DNA of 5,522 nucleotides from an uncultured Cytophagaceae bacterium (GTDB lineage Bacteria; Bacteroidota; Bacteroidia; Cytophagales; Spirosomataceae), in contig CALLKB010000047.1 in NCBI GenBank assembly GCA_938008575.1, forward strand, positions 1-5,522, read 5' to 3'. Positions 1 through 5,522 of the stretch are shown piece by piece. Positions within the stretch are counted from its first letter, which is position 1. Each line of letters begins with the position of its first letter. The notes beneath the pieces were generated by a model that ran no database searches, was not told the DNA's origin, and saw only the letters and a program-made list of their open reading frames with translations. Both the position numbers and the translations under genes were made by a program.

Positions 1-245
1 CTTTTTTGCATATAAGAAAAATAGACAGGATTGGCTGTTTGTATCCATAAACGTTCGATGCCTAGTAAAACAACGCCCTGATCATAGGTCCACTTGGTTG
101 GCTTTGCGGTATCTGCACCAACAGGCTCTTTCCATAAGGTAGCCATAGCAGTAGCTGCCACCTTAGCTGCCATAGATTCAGTTTGTGCATATGCAAAATA
201 GCTGCTTTCTAAAAAAGCGATAAATAGTATTGAAAACTTTTTCAT
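1..245 (-). CDS. GH88/GH105-type unsaturated glycuronyl hydrolase, N-terminal part (runs off left edge)
   Basis: The frame opens with ATG at 245 and stays open for 81 codons to the window edge, so only the N-terminus is present. Residues 1-20 (MKKFSILFIAFLESSYFAYA) form a Sec signal peptide with probable cleavage before QTES. The acidic residue E13 inside its hydrophobic stretch is slightly odd. The mature part has the opening helix and a KWTYDQGVVLLGIERLW segment at about 51-67, typical of the (alpha/alpha)6-barrel families GH105 and GH88. These remove the unsaturated uronic acid left at the end of oligosaccharides by pectin or polysaccharide lyases. The expected catalytic Asp residues lie beyond the edge. 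It follows a GH28 fragment by 12 bp, which fits a pectin or rhamnogalacturonan operon. The protein is inferred to be periplasmic or exported. Family is fairly sure; exact substrate is not. Confidence 0.75.
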   Translation of the reverse strand, partial: MKKFSILFIAFLESSYFAYAQTESMAAKVAATAMATLWKEPVGADTAKPTKWTYDQGVVLLGIERLWIQTANPVYFSYMQK

Positions 246-257
246 TGAGTGACAGGT

Positions 258-650
258 TTATTGTTGATAAGAGATACTATTTGCTTTTGCACCAAATAAG
301 AATTCATCTTTTTTAATGGCATTATTCCAATTGAGTCCTTTAGTATGAATTGAATGAGTACGGTCACCATTAATGCTAAACACCAACGGAATATTTGGCT
401 CTATAGAAAGATCATTAAAAGTAAGTTTACTACTATTTTGGATATATACTAGCGGACTCGCTTGCTGGGTAACAAGTTTAATATTATTAAACTCAATATT
501 TGAACCCTCGGTAATTTCGATACCCTTTTTTGTTGCAAAAACCATATCACTTAACACCAAATTACTGATATTCATTTCAGGAATGCCTCTTACAAAGACC
601 GCTTTTTCGGCACCATTACAATACACATGGTTGAAGTAGAAATTTCTAAA
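258..650 (-). pseudogene. GH28 polygalacturonase-like gene, 3' fragment only
   Basis: About 130 C-terminal codons of a GH28 (pectin-degrading polygalacturonase) beta-helix protein, ending in TAA at 258-260. Homology-like sequence begins near FRNFYFNHVYCNGAEKAV (codons from about 650 down to 600). It continues through GIPEMNISNL, a typical GH28 C-terminal strand pattern, and later beta-helix turns (GIEITEGSNIEFNNIKL). A GTG at 624-626 would give a 122-residue frame, but FRNFYFNH reads in frame upstream of it, so it is an internal Val codon and not a real start. The reading frame meets a stop at 666-668. The catalytic NTD, DD, GHG and RIK motifs of GH28 all lie in the missing upstream two thirds, so this piece cannot be an active enzyme. 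The next gene, a GH105-type hydrolase, starts 12 bp downstream, as expected for a pectin-use operon. The break is at the composite junction near 645-655. Confidence 0.7.
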
Positions 651-1663
651 AAGGAAACGTTTAAATTAACCACCAGAATGAAAGGGTATATTGCCGTTTT
701 AGTAATTTTAACTACAGTTATGATTTCAATGATTTTATTGCCCAAACGGGACATTTGAATATTCAATTCCAACTTACTATCATCCACTTTCCGATGCGCC
801 ATTTCCTCCGTTTCAGAGAAAGCGTCGATACGGGATTGCGATTTGGTACCACGTGCTTTCGGTTGGCGACGCATCCATTCCAATTCTTTGCGATAAAGGT
901 TTTTGGCCTTCGCTACAGTACTTGCCTCGGAAGCTTCACGCTCGGCTTTCTTCTCCAAGAAATAGCCGTAATTGCCTTCATAGGTATAGATGGACCCAAG
1001 GGCTAATTCCATCATTTTATTACATACCTTATCTAAGAAATAGCGGTCGTGGGATACGACTAAAACGGTCACATTGGGTCCAGATAAAATACCTTCTAAC
1101 CATTCAATGGTCTCAATGTCCAAGTGGTTGGTCGGCTCATCCAGAATCATAATATCTGGACTTTCGATCAATAATTTCGCCAAAGAAAGGCGCTTCTTTT
1201 GACCTCCTGAAAGGGTAGATACTTGTTGGTCGCCATCCGGAATCCCCAATCGGGTAATGATTTGTTTGGCTCTCGCTTCGTAATCCCAGGCATTATTTGC
1301 CTCCATCAAGGCGAAGGAATCTTCTAATTCCTGCGGATCGCCGGAAAGCATGGCTTTTTCGTAGGCTTTAATCGCTACGGCGCTTGGCAAATCATCCGAA
1401 AACAGATAATTCAAGACGCGTTCATTCTCGGCAAAAATGGGGTTTTGCGGTAGATAACCTACACGGATTCCCTTGCGGATAGTAATCTTGCCTTCGTCGG
1501 GGGATTGCATGCCCATGATGGATTCCATCAGGGTTGTTTTACCTGTTCCGTTTTTTCCGATGAGCGCTACTTTTTCGCCTTTCTGCAAGCCGAAAAACAG
1601 GTTTTTAAACACCCAGCGTTCGCCAAGATTTCGCGAAATATTCTCCGCCGATAGATAATTCAT
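590..1663 (-). CDS. ABC-F family ATPase (Uup-like), truncated after first ATPase domain
   Basis: ABC-F proteins are soluble, ribosome-associated ATPases with two ATP-binding domains joined by a linker, normally about 600 or more residues. Here the first domain is complete: Walker A GKNGTGKT at 36-43, signature LSGGQ at 151-155, Walker B IMILDEPTNHLD at 171-182 and the H-loop SHDRYFLD at 204-211. It is followed by the charged linker, with RRQPKARGTKSQSRIDAF at 265-282, a Uup-like feature. Homology stops at MSRLGNKIIEI (304-314), just where the second domain should begin. Residues 315-357 come from reading backwards through a ccoG-like piece and out of frame through GH28 sequence, so this tail is not native. 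Real coding therefore covers about 722-1663. The start at 1663 lies 5 bp after the tatC stop, indicating co-transcription with glyA and tatC. As written the protein lacks its second ATPase domain and would probably not work. Housekeeping Uup-like function is more likely than antibiotic resistance. Confidence 0.85.
   Translation of the reverse strand: MNYLSAENISRNLGERWVFKNLFFGLQKGEKVALIGKNGTGKTTLMESIMGMQSPDEGKITIRKGIRVGYLPQNPIFAENERVLNYLFSDDLPSAVAIKAYEKAMLSGDPQELEDSFALMEANNAWDYEARAKQIITRLGIPDGDQQVSTLSGGQKKRLSLAKLLIESPDIMILDEPTNHLDIETIEWLEGILSGPNVTVLVVSHDRYFLDKVCNKMMELALGSIYTYEGNYGYFLEKKAEREASEASTVAKAKNLYRKELEWMRRQPKARGTKSQSRIDAFSETEEMAHRKVDDSKLELNIQMSRLGNKIIEIITVVKITKTAIYPFILVVNLNVSFLEISTSTMCIVMVPKKRSL
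640..726. other. Composite junction of three unrelated gene fragments
   Basis: Two breakpoints can be placed from protein homology alone. One lies near 645-655, where minus-strand GH28 coding gives way to plus-strand ccoG-like coding. The other lies near 719-726, where the ccoG-like piece gives way to minus-strand ABC-F coding. All three genes are cut inside conserved domains. No insertion-sequence ends, inverted repeats or target duplications are visible at either point. The short AT-rich tract at 641-655 and the run at 720-734 could hold a few bases of microhomology, but this cannot be settled without the parent sequences. A chimeric join from assembly or whole-genome amplification is the simplest reading. 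Confidence 0.65.
645..721 (+). pseudogene. Short fragment resembling CcoG/FixG last transmembrane segment
   Basis: In the plus frame with codons at 648-650, 651-653 and so on, the sequence reads KKETFKLTTRMKGYIAVLVI followed by LTTV. This resembles the point in Bacteroidota CcoG (cytochrome cbb3 oxidase assembly, RdxA/FixG family) where the ferredoxin-like part ends and the final transmembrane helix begins: a basic F-K-x-T-x-R-x-K-x-Y pattern followed by VLVIL. About 25 codons are recognisable. Upstream, GH28 coding on the other strand takes over. Downstream, from about 722, the DNA is ABC-F coding on the other strand, and the plus frame only runs on by chance to TGA at 756-758. No start, stop or neighbouring ccoG sequence is present, so it is a stranded fragment and not a gene. 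The family call comes from memory of the pattern only. It could be another membrane protein. Confidence 0.45.
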
Positions 1664-1668
1664 AAGGG

Positions 1669-2532
1669 TTAGTCGTTTGCTTCTGCAGCCTCTTCACGCA
1701 TTTTTCTGCGTAATACACGGCCCGAAACGATGATGCTGATTTCGTATAATCCGAAAAGTGGAAATGCGACCAGCAATTGGGAAATCACATCCGGTGATGG
1801 CGTAATTATCGCTGCCACTAACAAGATGACGATCAATGCATGCTTGCGGTATTCGCGCATGAATGAAGGCGTCAAAATACCCACTTGTGATAACACGAAT
1901 GCAATCATGGGTAATTGGAATGTTAAGCCGCAAGCGAGCGTCAACATAGACAATAACGAGATGTAATCGTTGATGTCAAATTGATTTTGGATGGATGGGT
2001 CCAACTTGAAATTTGCCAAGAAGTTAATCGCCATGGGTGCAACGACGAAGTATCCAAAAGAAACGCCTACAAAAAATAAGAGCGATACCCAAAAGACCGC
2101 GCCGCGCGCTGCCTTTAATTCTTTGGATTTTAATCCTGGGCTAATGAAGCGCCAAACCTCGTAAAATGCATACGGAAACGCGAACATTAATCCCACAATA
2201 ATCGATTGCGTCAAAGCCATCATAAATTGGCCTGAAACTTCTCTAGACTGCAAGATAAAGTCAGCTTGCTGCATGCAAAGACTTGTCATGCCGGTAAAGT
2301 CAGCCAGTTGGCACAAAACCTGATTCGTCCAAAAGTCCACTTTGGTAGGCCCCATGATGATGATTCCGAAGATTTCATTTCGGAATATCCAGGCAGCAAT
2401 GGTAAAAATCAAGATAGAGGCGATGGACCGGATGATGTGCCAGCGCAATTCCTCCAGGTGATCGAGAAAGGACATTTCCGTCCCATCCTTCTCCTCGTCT
2501 AATTCATCGTCCCAATCTTGATCTAATGCCAT
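1669..2532 (-). CDS. tatC: Sec-independent (twin-arginine) protein translocase subunit TatC
   Basis: TatC is the multi-spanning inner-membrane receptor of the Tat pathway. It binds twin-arginine signal peptides and recruits TatA to export folded proteins. The 287-residue frame is complete and of usual length for Bacteroidota, with an acidic N-terminal extension (1-19). The cytoplasmic N-terminal motif SFLDHLEELRWHI is at 21-33; E28 and R30 match E15 and R17 of the E. coli protein. The first cytoplasmic loop YEVWRFISPGLKSKE is at 124-138; F129 and E138 match the signal-binding F94 and E103. Six hydrophobic segments fit about 34-50, 108-126, 146-165, 190-217, 231-246 and 250-269, with TPSPDVISQ at 244-252. 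The first periplasmic loop (51-105) is long and carries two cysteines, C74 and C86. The start at 2532 is 9 bp after the glyA stop and the stop is 5 bp before the ABC-F start, so the three genes form one operon. No tatA is in the window. Confidence 0.96.
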   Translation of the reverse strand: MALDQDWDDELDEEKDGTEMSFLDHLEELRWHIIRSIASILIFTIAAWIFRNEIFGIIIMGPTKVDFWTNQVLCQLADFTGMTSLCMQQADFILQSREVSGQFMMALTQSIIVGLMFAFPYAFYEVWRFISPGLKSKELKAARGAVFWVSLLFFVGVSFGYFVVAPMAINFLANFKLDPSIQNQFDINDYISLLSMLTLACGLTFQLPMIAFVLSQVGILTPSFMREYRKHALIVILLVAAIITPSPDVISQLLVAFPLFGLYEISIIVSGRVLRRKMREEAAEAND

Positions 2533-2541
2533 TTTCGTTTA

Positions 2542-3834
2542 TTATAGATATAATGGGAATTGTTTCACCCATTCGTTTACTTCTCCTTTGATTGTTTTTA
2601 ATACAGCCTCGTTATCGTGGTTCATCAAAGCCTTGTCCACCATCTCAACAATTTGAGACATGTCTGATTCTTTCAAGCCACGCGTCGTCATCGCCGCTGT
2701 ACCCACACGCATACCCGATGTAACAAATGGAGATTTGTCATCAAATGGTACCATATTTTTGTTAATCGTGATATCCGCTTGGATCAACGTATTTTCTGCC
2801 AATTTTCCGCTTAAGCCTTTTGGACGTAAGTCGATCAACATTAAATGATTGTCTGTTCCACCTGAAATGATATCATATCCTTTTGCCAAAAATGCCTTCG
2901 CCATCGCTTGTGCATTCGATTGTACTTGCTTCGCATAGGTTTCGAATGTTGGCGTTAATGCTTCCCCAAAAGCGATTGCTTTAGCCGCGATTACGTGCTC
3001 TAATGGGCCACCCTGTGTTCCTGGGAACACGGCGCCGTCTAAACAAGCCGACATTAATTTCAAGTCACCTTTCAAAGTTTTGAAACCAAATGGGTTTTCA
3101 AAATCGTTGCCCATCATAATCAAACCACCACGTGGTCCACGCAATGTTTTGTGTGTTGTTGTCGTAACGATGTGGCAATGTTGCATGGGGTTGTTCAACA
3201 ATCCTTTTGCGATTAATGCCGAAGGGTGTGAAATATCAGCTAATAACATAGCGCCCACTTGATCAGCAATCGCACGTAAACGGGCATAATCCCAATCACG
3301 CGAGTAAGCGGATGCACCACAAATGATCAATCTTGGTTTTTCTTTTAAAGCAGTTGCTTCTACTTTGTCCCAGTCGATTAAACCGGTTTCTTTTTCTACA
3401 CCGTAGAAGAATGCTTGAAAGTATTTTCCAGAGAAATTCACTGGAGAACCGTGCGATAAGTGACCGCCATGTGACAGGTCAAATCCTAAAATTTTATCGC
3501 CTGGATTTAAAAACGAAAGAAAAACAGCTGCATTCGCTTGTGCACCTGAGTGTGGTTGTACGTTTGCCCAAGTAGCTCCGAACAATTTTTTCGCACGCTC
3601 AATAGCCAAGGTTTCAACCTCATCCACAACTTCGCAACCGCCATAATAACGTTTCCCTGGAAGTCCTTCCGCATATTTATTTGTCAAAACACTTCCTTGT
3701 GCTTCCATCACCTGTGGAGATGTAAAGTTCTCAGAAGCAATTAACTCAATCCCGAATTCTTGTCGGTGAGCCTCTTGACTAATCAGTGAAAAAATTTCGT
3801 TGTCGCGTTGGGTAGGGAATGTGCTAGCAGCCAT
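2542..3834 (-). CDS. glyA: Serine hydroxymethyltransferase
   Basis: This PLP-dependent cytosolic enzyme converts serine and tetrahydrofolate to glycine and 5,10-methylene-tetrahydrofolate, the main source of one-carbon units. The 430-residue frame is full length. Recognisable elements are the N-terminal [10 protein letters not shown] (30-39), the substrate and dimer segment [17 protein letters not shown] (52-68), SHGGHLSHG (121-129), the PLP contacts D200 and H203 in LADISHP, and the PLP lysine K229 in [14 protein letters not shown] (224-237). The C-terminal carboxylate-binding region is [16 protein letters not shown] (371-386), with R377. The DISHP and [15 protein letters not shown] patterns are of Bacteroidota style. 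It is the first gene of a minus-strand operon with tatC (9 bp gap) and the truncated ABC-F gene. The pairing with tatC looks like shared transcription only, with no obvious shared pathway. A candidate promoter lies at 3872-3901. No truncation or missing catalytic residue was seen. Confidence 0.98.
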   Translation of the reverse strand: MAASTFPTQRDNEIFSLISQEAHRQEFGIELIASENFTSPQVMEAQGSVLTNKYAEGLPGKRYYGGCEVVDEVETLAIERAKKLFGATWANVQPHSGAQANAAVFLSFLNPGDKILGFDLSHGGHLSHGSPVNFSGKYFQAFFYGVEKETGLIDWDKVEATALKEKPRLIICGASAYSRDWDYARLRAIADQVGAMLLADISHPSALIAKGLLNNPMQHCHIVTTTTHKTLRGPRGGLIMMGNDFENPFGFKTLKGDLKLMSACLDGAVFPGTQGGPLEHVIAAKAIAFGEALTPTFETYAKQVQSNAQAMAKAFLAKGYDIISGGTDNHLMLIDLRPKGLSGKLAENTLIQADITINKNMVPFDDKSPFVTSGMRVGTAAMTTRGLKESDMSQIVEMVDKALMNHDNEAVLKTIKGEVNEWVKQFPLYL

Positions 3835-3871
3835 GAATATAAGATGTTCTTGATTACGTATTTTAAGGGTG

Positions 3872-3901
3872 TAAAATTACGTTTTTTTATCTGAATAGAA
3901 A
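3872..3901 (-). promoter_or_regulatory. Candidate glyA operon promoter (Bacteroidota type, imperfect)
   Basis: On the minus strand TAATTTTA (3879 to 3872) differs at one base from the Bacteroidota -7 consensus TAnnTTTG. At the expected 19 bp spacing the -33 position holds TTT (3901 to 3899) in place of TTG. A transcript would start near 3865, giving a leader of about 30 nt before the glyA ATG at 3834. The -7 box sits in a CGTAATTTT context that also occurs in the divergent dsbD promoter. The match is weak and rests on pattern only. Confidence 0.35.
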
Positions 3902-3938
3902 AACGCTAATTGACGGAACTCTGTCGACAAATACCACG

Positions 3939-3968
3939 TTTGTATCCCAACAAAAAAGCGTAATTTTG
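3939..3968 (+). promoter_or_regulatory. dsbD promoter, exact Bacteroidota consensus
   Basis: TTG at 3939-3941, a 19 bp spacer and TAATTTTG at 3961-3968 match exactly the TTG-N19-TAnnTTTG consensus used by the Bacteroidota primary sigma factor. Transcription would begin about 7 bp downstream (~3975), leaving a short A/T-rich leader before the ATG at 3990. No Shine-Dalgarno sequence is seen, as is usual in this phylum. The position just upstream of an otherwise promoterless divergent gene supports the call. Confidence 0.65.
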
Positions 3969-3989
3969 AAGGCATTAATTTTTCAACAA

Positions 3990-5522
3990 ATGAAATTAAA
4001 ATTTTTAGCGCTGTTCCTTTTCTTTTCGGTTCAGCTTTTCGGGCAAAAAATCACACCAGCAAAATGGTCTTGGACATTATCTCCTGCACAACCTGTTGTT
4101 GGCCAAGAAGCTGAGTTGATATTTAAGGTTTCAATCGACAAAGGTTGGTACCTGTATTCATCGGATTTTGATAAGGAATTAGGACCTGTGGTGACAACGA
4201 TTTCGTTAAAACCAGGTTTAGGTGTCGAGGCAGTTGGGCCCTTGAAAGCCATTAATCCGCACAGTAAAGAGGATAAAGAGATTTGGGGAGGAACTTACAC
4301 GTATTTTACGGAGCAAGGAGAATTTCGCCAAAAAGTTAAAATTACCTCAGAGAATTGGGTGATTGATGGGTCTTATGATTCCCAAACCTGCTCAAACGAA
4401 AGCGGACTTTGTGTCCCGATCAAAGGTAATTTCAAGATTTCAGTTACGGAAGACTCAAAAAAAAAAGCCTCTGATGTAGCCGGTGGTGGTTTAATCGAAT
4501 TCTTTTTTGTGGCATTAGGGGCGGGATTATTAGCTCTATTAACCCCATGTGTTTATCCCTTGATTCCGATGACCGTGAGTTTCTTCACGAAGAAACAAGG
4601 AGGAAAGCGTCTTGCATTTCTATACGGGCTATTCATCGTATTGATTTATGTCTTTTTTGGAACCATACTCGCATTTTTTGCAGGGGCTAGTTTCGCTAAT
4701 TTCTTAAGTACTCACTGGATTCCGAATCTCCTGTTCTTCGTTATTTTCGTGTTTTTCGGTATCTCTTTCTTGGGTGCATTCGAAATTGTTTTGCCTTCTG
4801 GCTTGGTGAATTCGGTTGATGCCAAATCGGATAAAGGCGGCTTGATGGGTGTCTTTTTTATGGCATTCACGCTCGTTTTGGTCTCATTTTCATGCACGGG
4901 TCCTTTGGCGGGATCTATTCTCATTGCCGCATCGCAAGGGGTTTTCTTGAAACCGATTATCGGGATGCTGGGCTTTTCCCTAGCCTTTGCGATTCCATTT
5001 ACCTTGTTTGCTGTCTTCCCTGGTTTCATGAAATCCTTGCCTAAATCGGGTAATTGGATGAATGAGGTAAAGGTTGTGTTGGGCTTCTTAGAAATTGCAT
5101 TAGCCTTTAAATTTTTAAGTGTGGCTGATCAGGTTTATCACTGGCATTTATTAGATCGTGAGATTTTCTTAGCGATCTGGATTGCGGTGTTTACAGCCTT
5201 GACTTTGTATTTATTCGGGAAGATTTCCTTGCCGCATGATGGGCCTGCTAAAAACCTTTCCGTACCGCGCACCTTGTTCGCTACGGCTGTTTTAGCTTTT
5301 GTGATTTATTTAATTCCAGGGATGTTCGGAGCACCTTTGAAAGGTCTTTCGGGTTGGTTACCTCCATTGAGTTCGCAAGATTTTAAGGGTTCTGAAGCAA
5401 GTATCGCAGTACCTGTGAAAACAGATCAAGGCCAAAAGAAATATGCAGATTTTCTAACATTGCCTTTGGGCTTACAAGGGTTCTTTGATTTTGAAGAAGC
5501 CAAAGCCTATGCGCTGAAAGTC
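3990..5522 (+). CDS. dsbD: Thiol:disulfide interchange protein DsbD family (C-terminus beyond window)
   Basis: DsbD carries electrons from cytosolic thioredoxin across the inner membrane to reduce periplasmic disulfides, including those of cytochrome c maturation. The frame is open for 511 codons to the edge. Residues 1-18 (MKLKFLALFLFFSVQLFG) are a Sec signal peptide with no lipobox. An N-terminal beta-sandwich domain (about 20-155) ends in a redox cysteine pair, C134 and C141. After a lysine-rich linker (157-159, encoded by a run of ten A) comes the eight-helix transmembrane domain (about 168-450). It contains LTPCVYPLIPMTVSFF at 184-199 (C187) and SFSCTGPLAGS at 299-309 (C302), the two membrane cysteines of the electron relay. 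Residues from about 485 (YADFLTLPLGLQGFFDFEEA) begin the C-terminal thioredoxin-like domain; its CxxC lies outside the window. ATG 3990 is chosen because the signal peptide follows at once and an exact promoter sits 22 bp upstream. Confidence 0.93.
   Translation, partial: MKLKFLALFLFFSVQLFGQKITPAKWSWTLSPAQPVVGQEAELIFKVSIDKGWYLYSSDFDKELGPVVTTISLKPGLGVEAVGPLKAINPHSKEDKEIWGGTYTYFTEQGEFRQKVKITSENWVIDGSYDSQTCSNESGLCVPIKGNFKISVTEDSKKKASDVAGGGLIEFFFVALGAGLLALLTPCVYPLIPMTVSFFTKKQGGKRLAFLYGLFIVLIYVFFGTILAFFAGASFANFLSTHWIPNLLFFVIFVFFGISFLGAFEIVLPSGLVNSVDAKSDKGGLMGVFFMAFTLVLVSFSCTGPLAGSILIAASQGVFLKPIIGMLGFSLAFAIPFTLFAVFPGFMKSLPKSGNWMNEVKVVLGFLEIALAFKFLSVADQVYHWHLLDREIFLAIWIAVFTALTLYLFGKISLPHDGPAKNLSVPRTLFATAVLAFVIYLIPGMFGAPLKGLSGWLPPLSSQDFKGSEASIAVPVKTDQGQKKYADFLTLPLGLQGFFDFEEAKAYALKV
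4457..4466 (+). repeat. Ten-A homopolymer inside dsbD
   Basis: A run of ten A encodes three consecutive lysines (157-159, beginning inside codon 156) in the linker between the periplasmic N-terminal domain and the first transmembrane helix of the DsbD protein. Such runs are prone to replication or transcription slippage and to sequencing indels. The frame is correct on both sides here, so the count of ten is consistent with an intact gene. Confidence 0.8.

Noticed and set aside
373..639. Plus-strand 88-residue frame
   Set aside because: It is antisense to the GH28 fragment, whose minus-strand translation shows clear family motifs.
590..721. C-terminal tail of the ABC-F frame as a new hydrophobic domain
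   Set aside because: It is the antisense of a ccoG-like segment followed by out-of-frame GH28 sequence, so its hydrophobicity is a by-product.
600..760. Insertion sequence or transposon scar at the junction
   Set aside because: No terminal inverted repeats, target-site duplication or transposase sequence could be found.
755..1152. Plus-strand frames of 83 and 99 residues
   Set aside because: They are antisense to ABC-F coding with Walker and signature motifs, and they have no recognisable domains.
590..1663. Antibiotic-resistance ABC-F protein
   Set aside because: The linker motif and the operon with glyA and tatC point to a housekeeping Uup-like protein; no resistance-type features are visible.
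3835..3989. Riboswitch (for example glycine) upstream of glyA
   Set aside because: Only about 30 nt of leader are available before glyA and no conserved aptamer pairing is visible.
4031..4252. Minus-strand 73-residue frame
   Set aside because: It is antisense to the N-terminal domain of dsbD and has no start context or motif.
4712..5029. Minus-strand 105-residue lysine-rich frame
   Set aside because: It is antisense to the membrane domain of dsbD; its charge is the mirror of hydrophobic codons.

Overview
The window comes from a Bacteroidota genome, most likely a Cytophagales-type bacterium, although the genus cannot be read from the sequence. The evidence is the Bacteroidota style of its GlyA, TatC and DsbD proteins, A-rich start regions without Shine-Dalgarno motifs, and an exact TTG-N19-TAnnTTTG promoter in front of dsbD.

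Layout. (1) Positions 1-650, minus strand: the end of a pectin-degradation operon. It holds the last ~130 codons of a GH28 polygalacturonase-like gene and, 12 bp downstream of it, the first 81 codons of a secreted GH88/GH105-type unsaturated glycuronyl hydrolase that runs off the left edge. (2) Positions ~645-721, plus strand: a tiny piece resembling the last transmembrane segment of the cytochrome oxidase assembly protein CcoG/FixG. (3) Positions ~722-3834, minus strand: a tight operon read as glyA (serine hydroxymethyltransferase), tatC (twin-arginine translocase) and an Uup-like ABC-F ATPase. The gaps are 9 and 5 bp. The ABC-F gene is cut after its first ATPase domain and linker. (4) Positions 3835-3989: a short divergent promoter region. 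(5) Positions 3990-5522, plus strand: dsbD, a thiol:disulfide interchange transmembrane protein that leaves the window at the start of its C-terminal thioredoxin domain.

The main oddity is at 640-726. Three unrelated gene fragments (GH28 minus, ccoG-like plus, ABC-F minus) abut within about 80 bp, each broken mid-domain and with two strand switches. GC content also differs across the join. This looks like a chimeric assembly or amplification join, or less likely a real double rearrangement. The two flanks should not be assumed to be neighbours in the genome.

The right-hand part is ordinary housekeeping: one-carbon metabolism (glyA), export of folded proteins (tatC), ribosome-associated ATPase (ABC-F) and periplasmic thiol reduction (dsbD). 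I found no new biological system, RNA gene, CRISPR array or mobile element.
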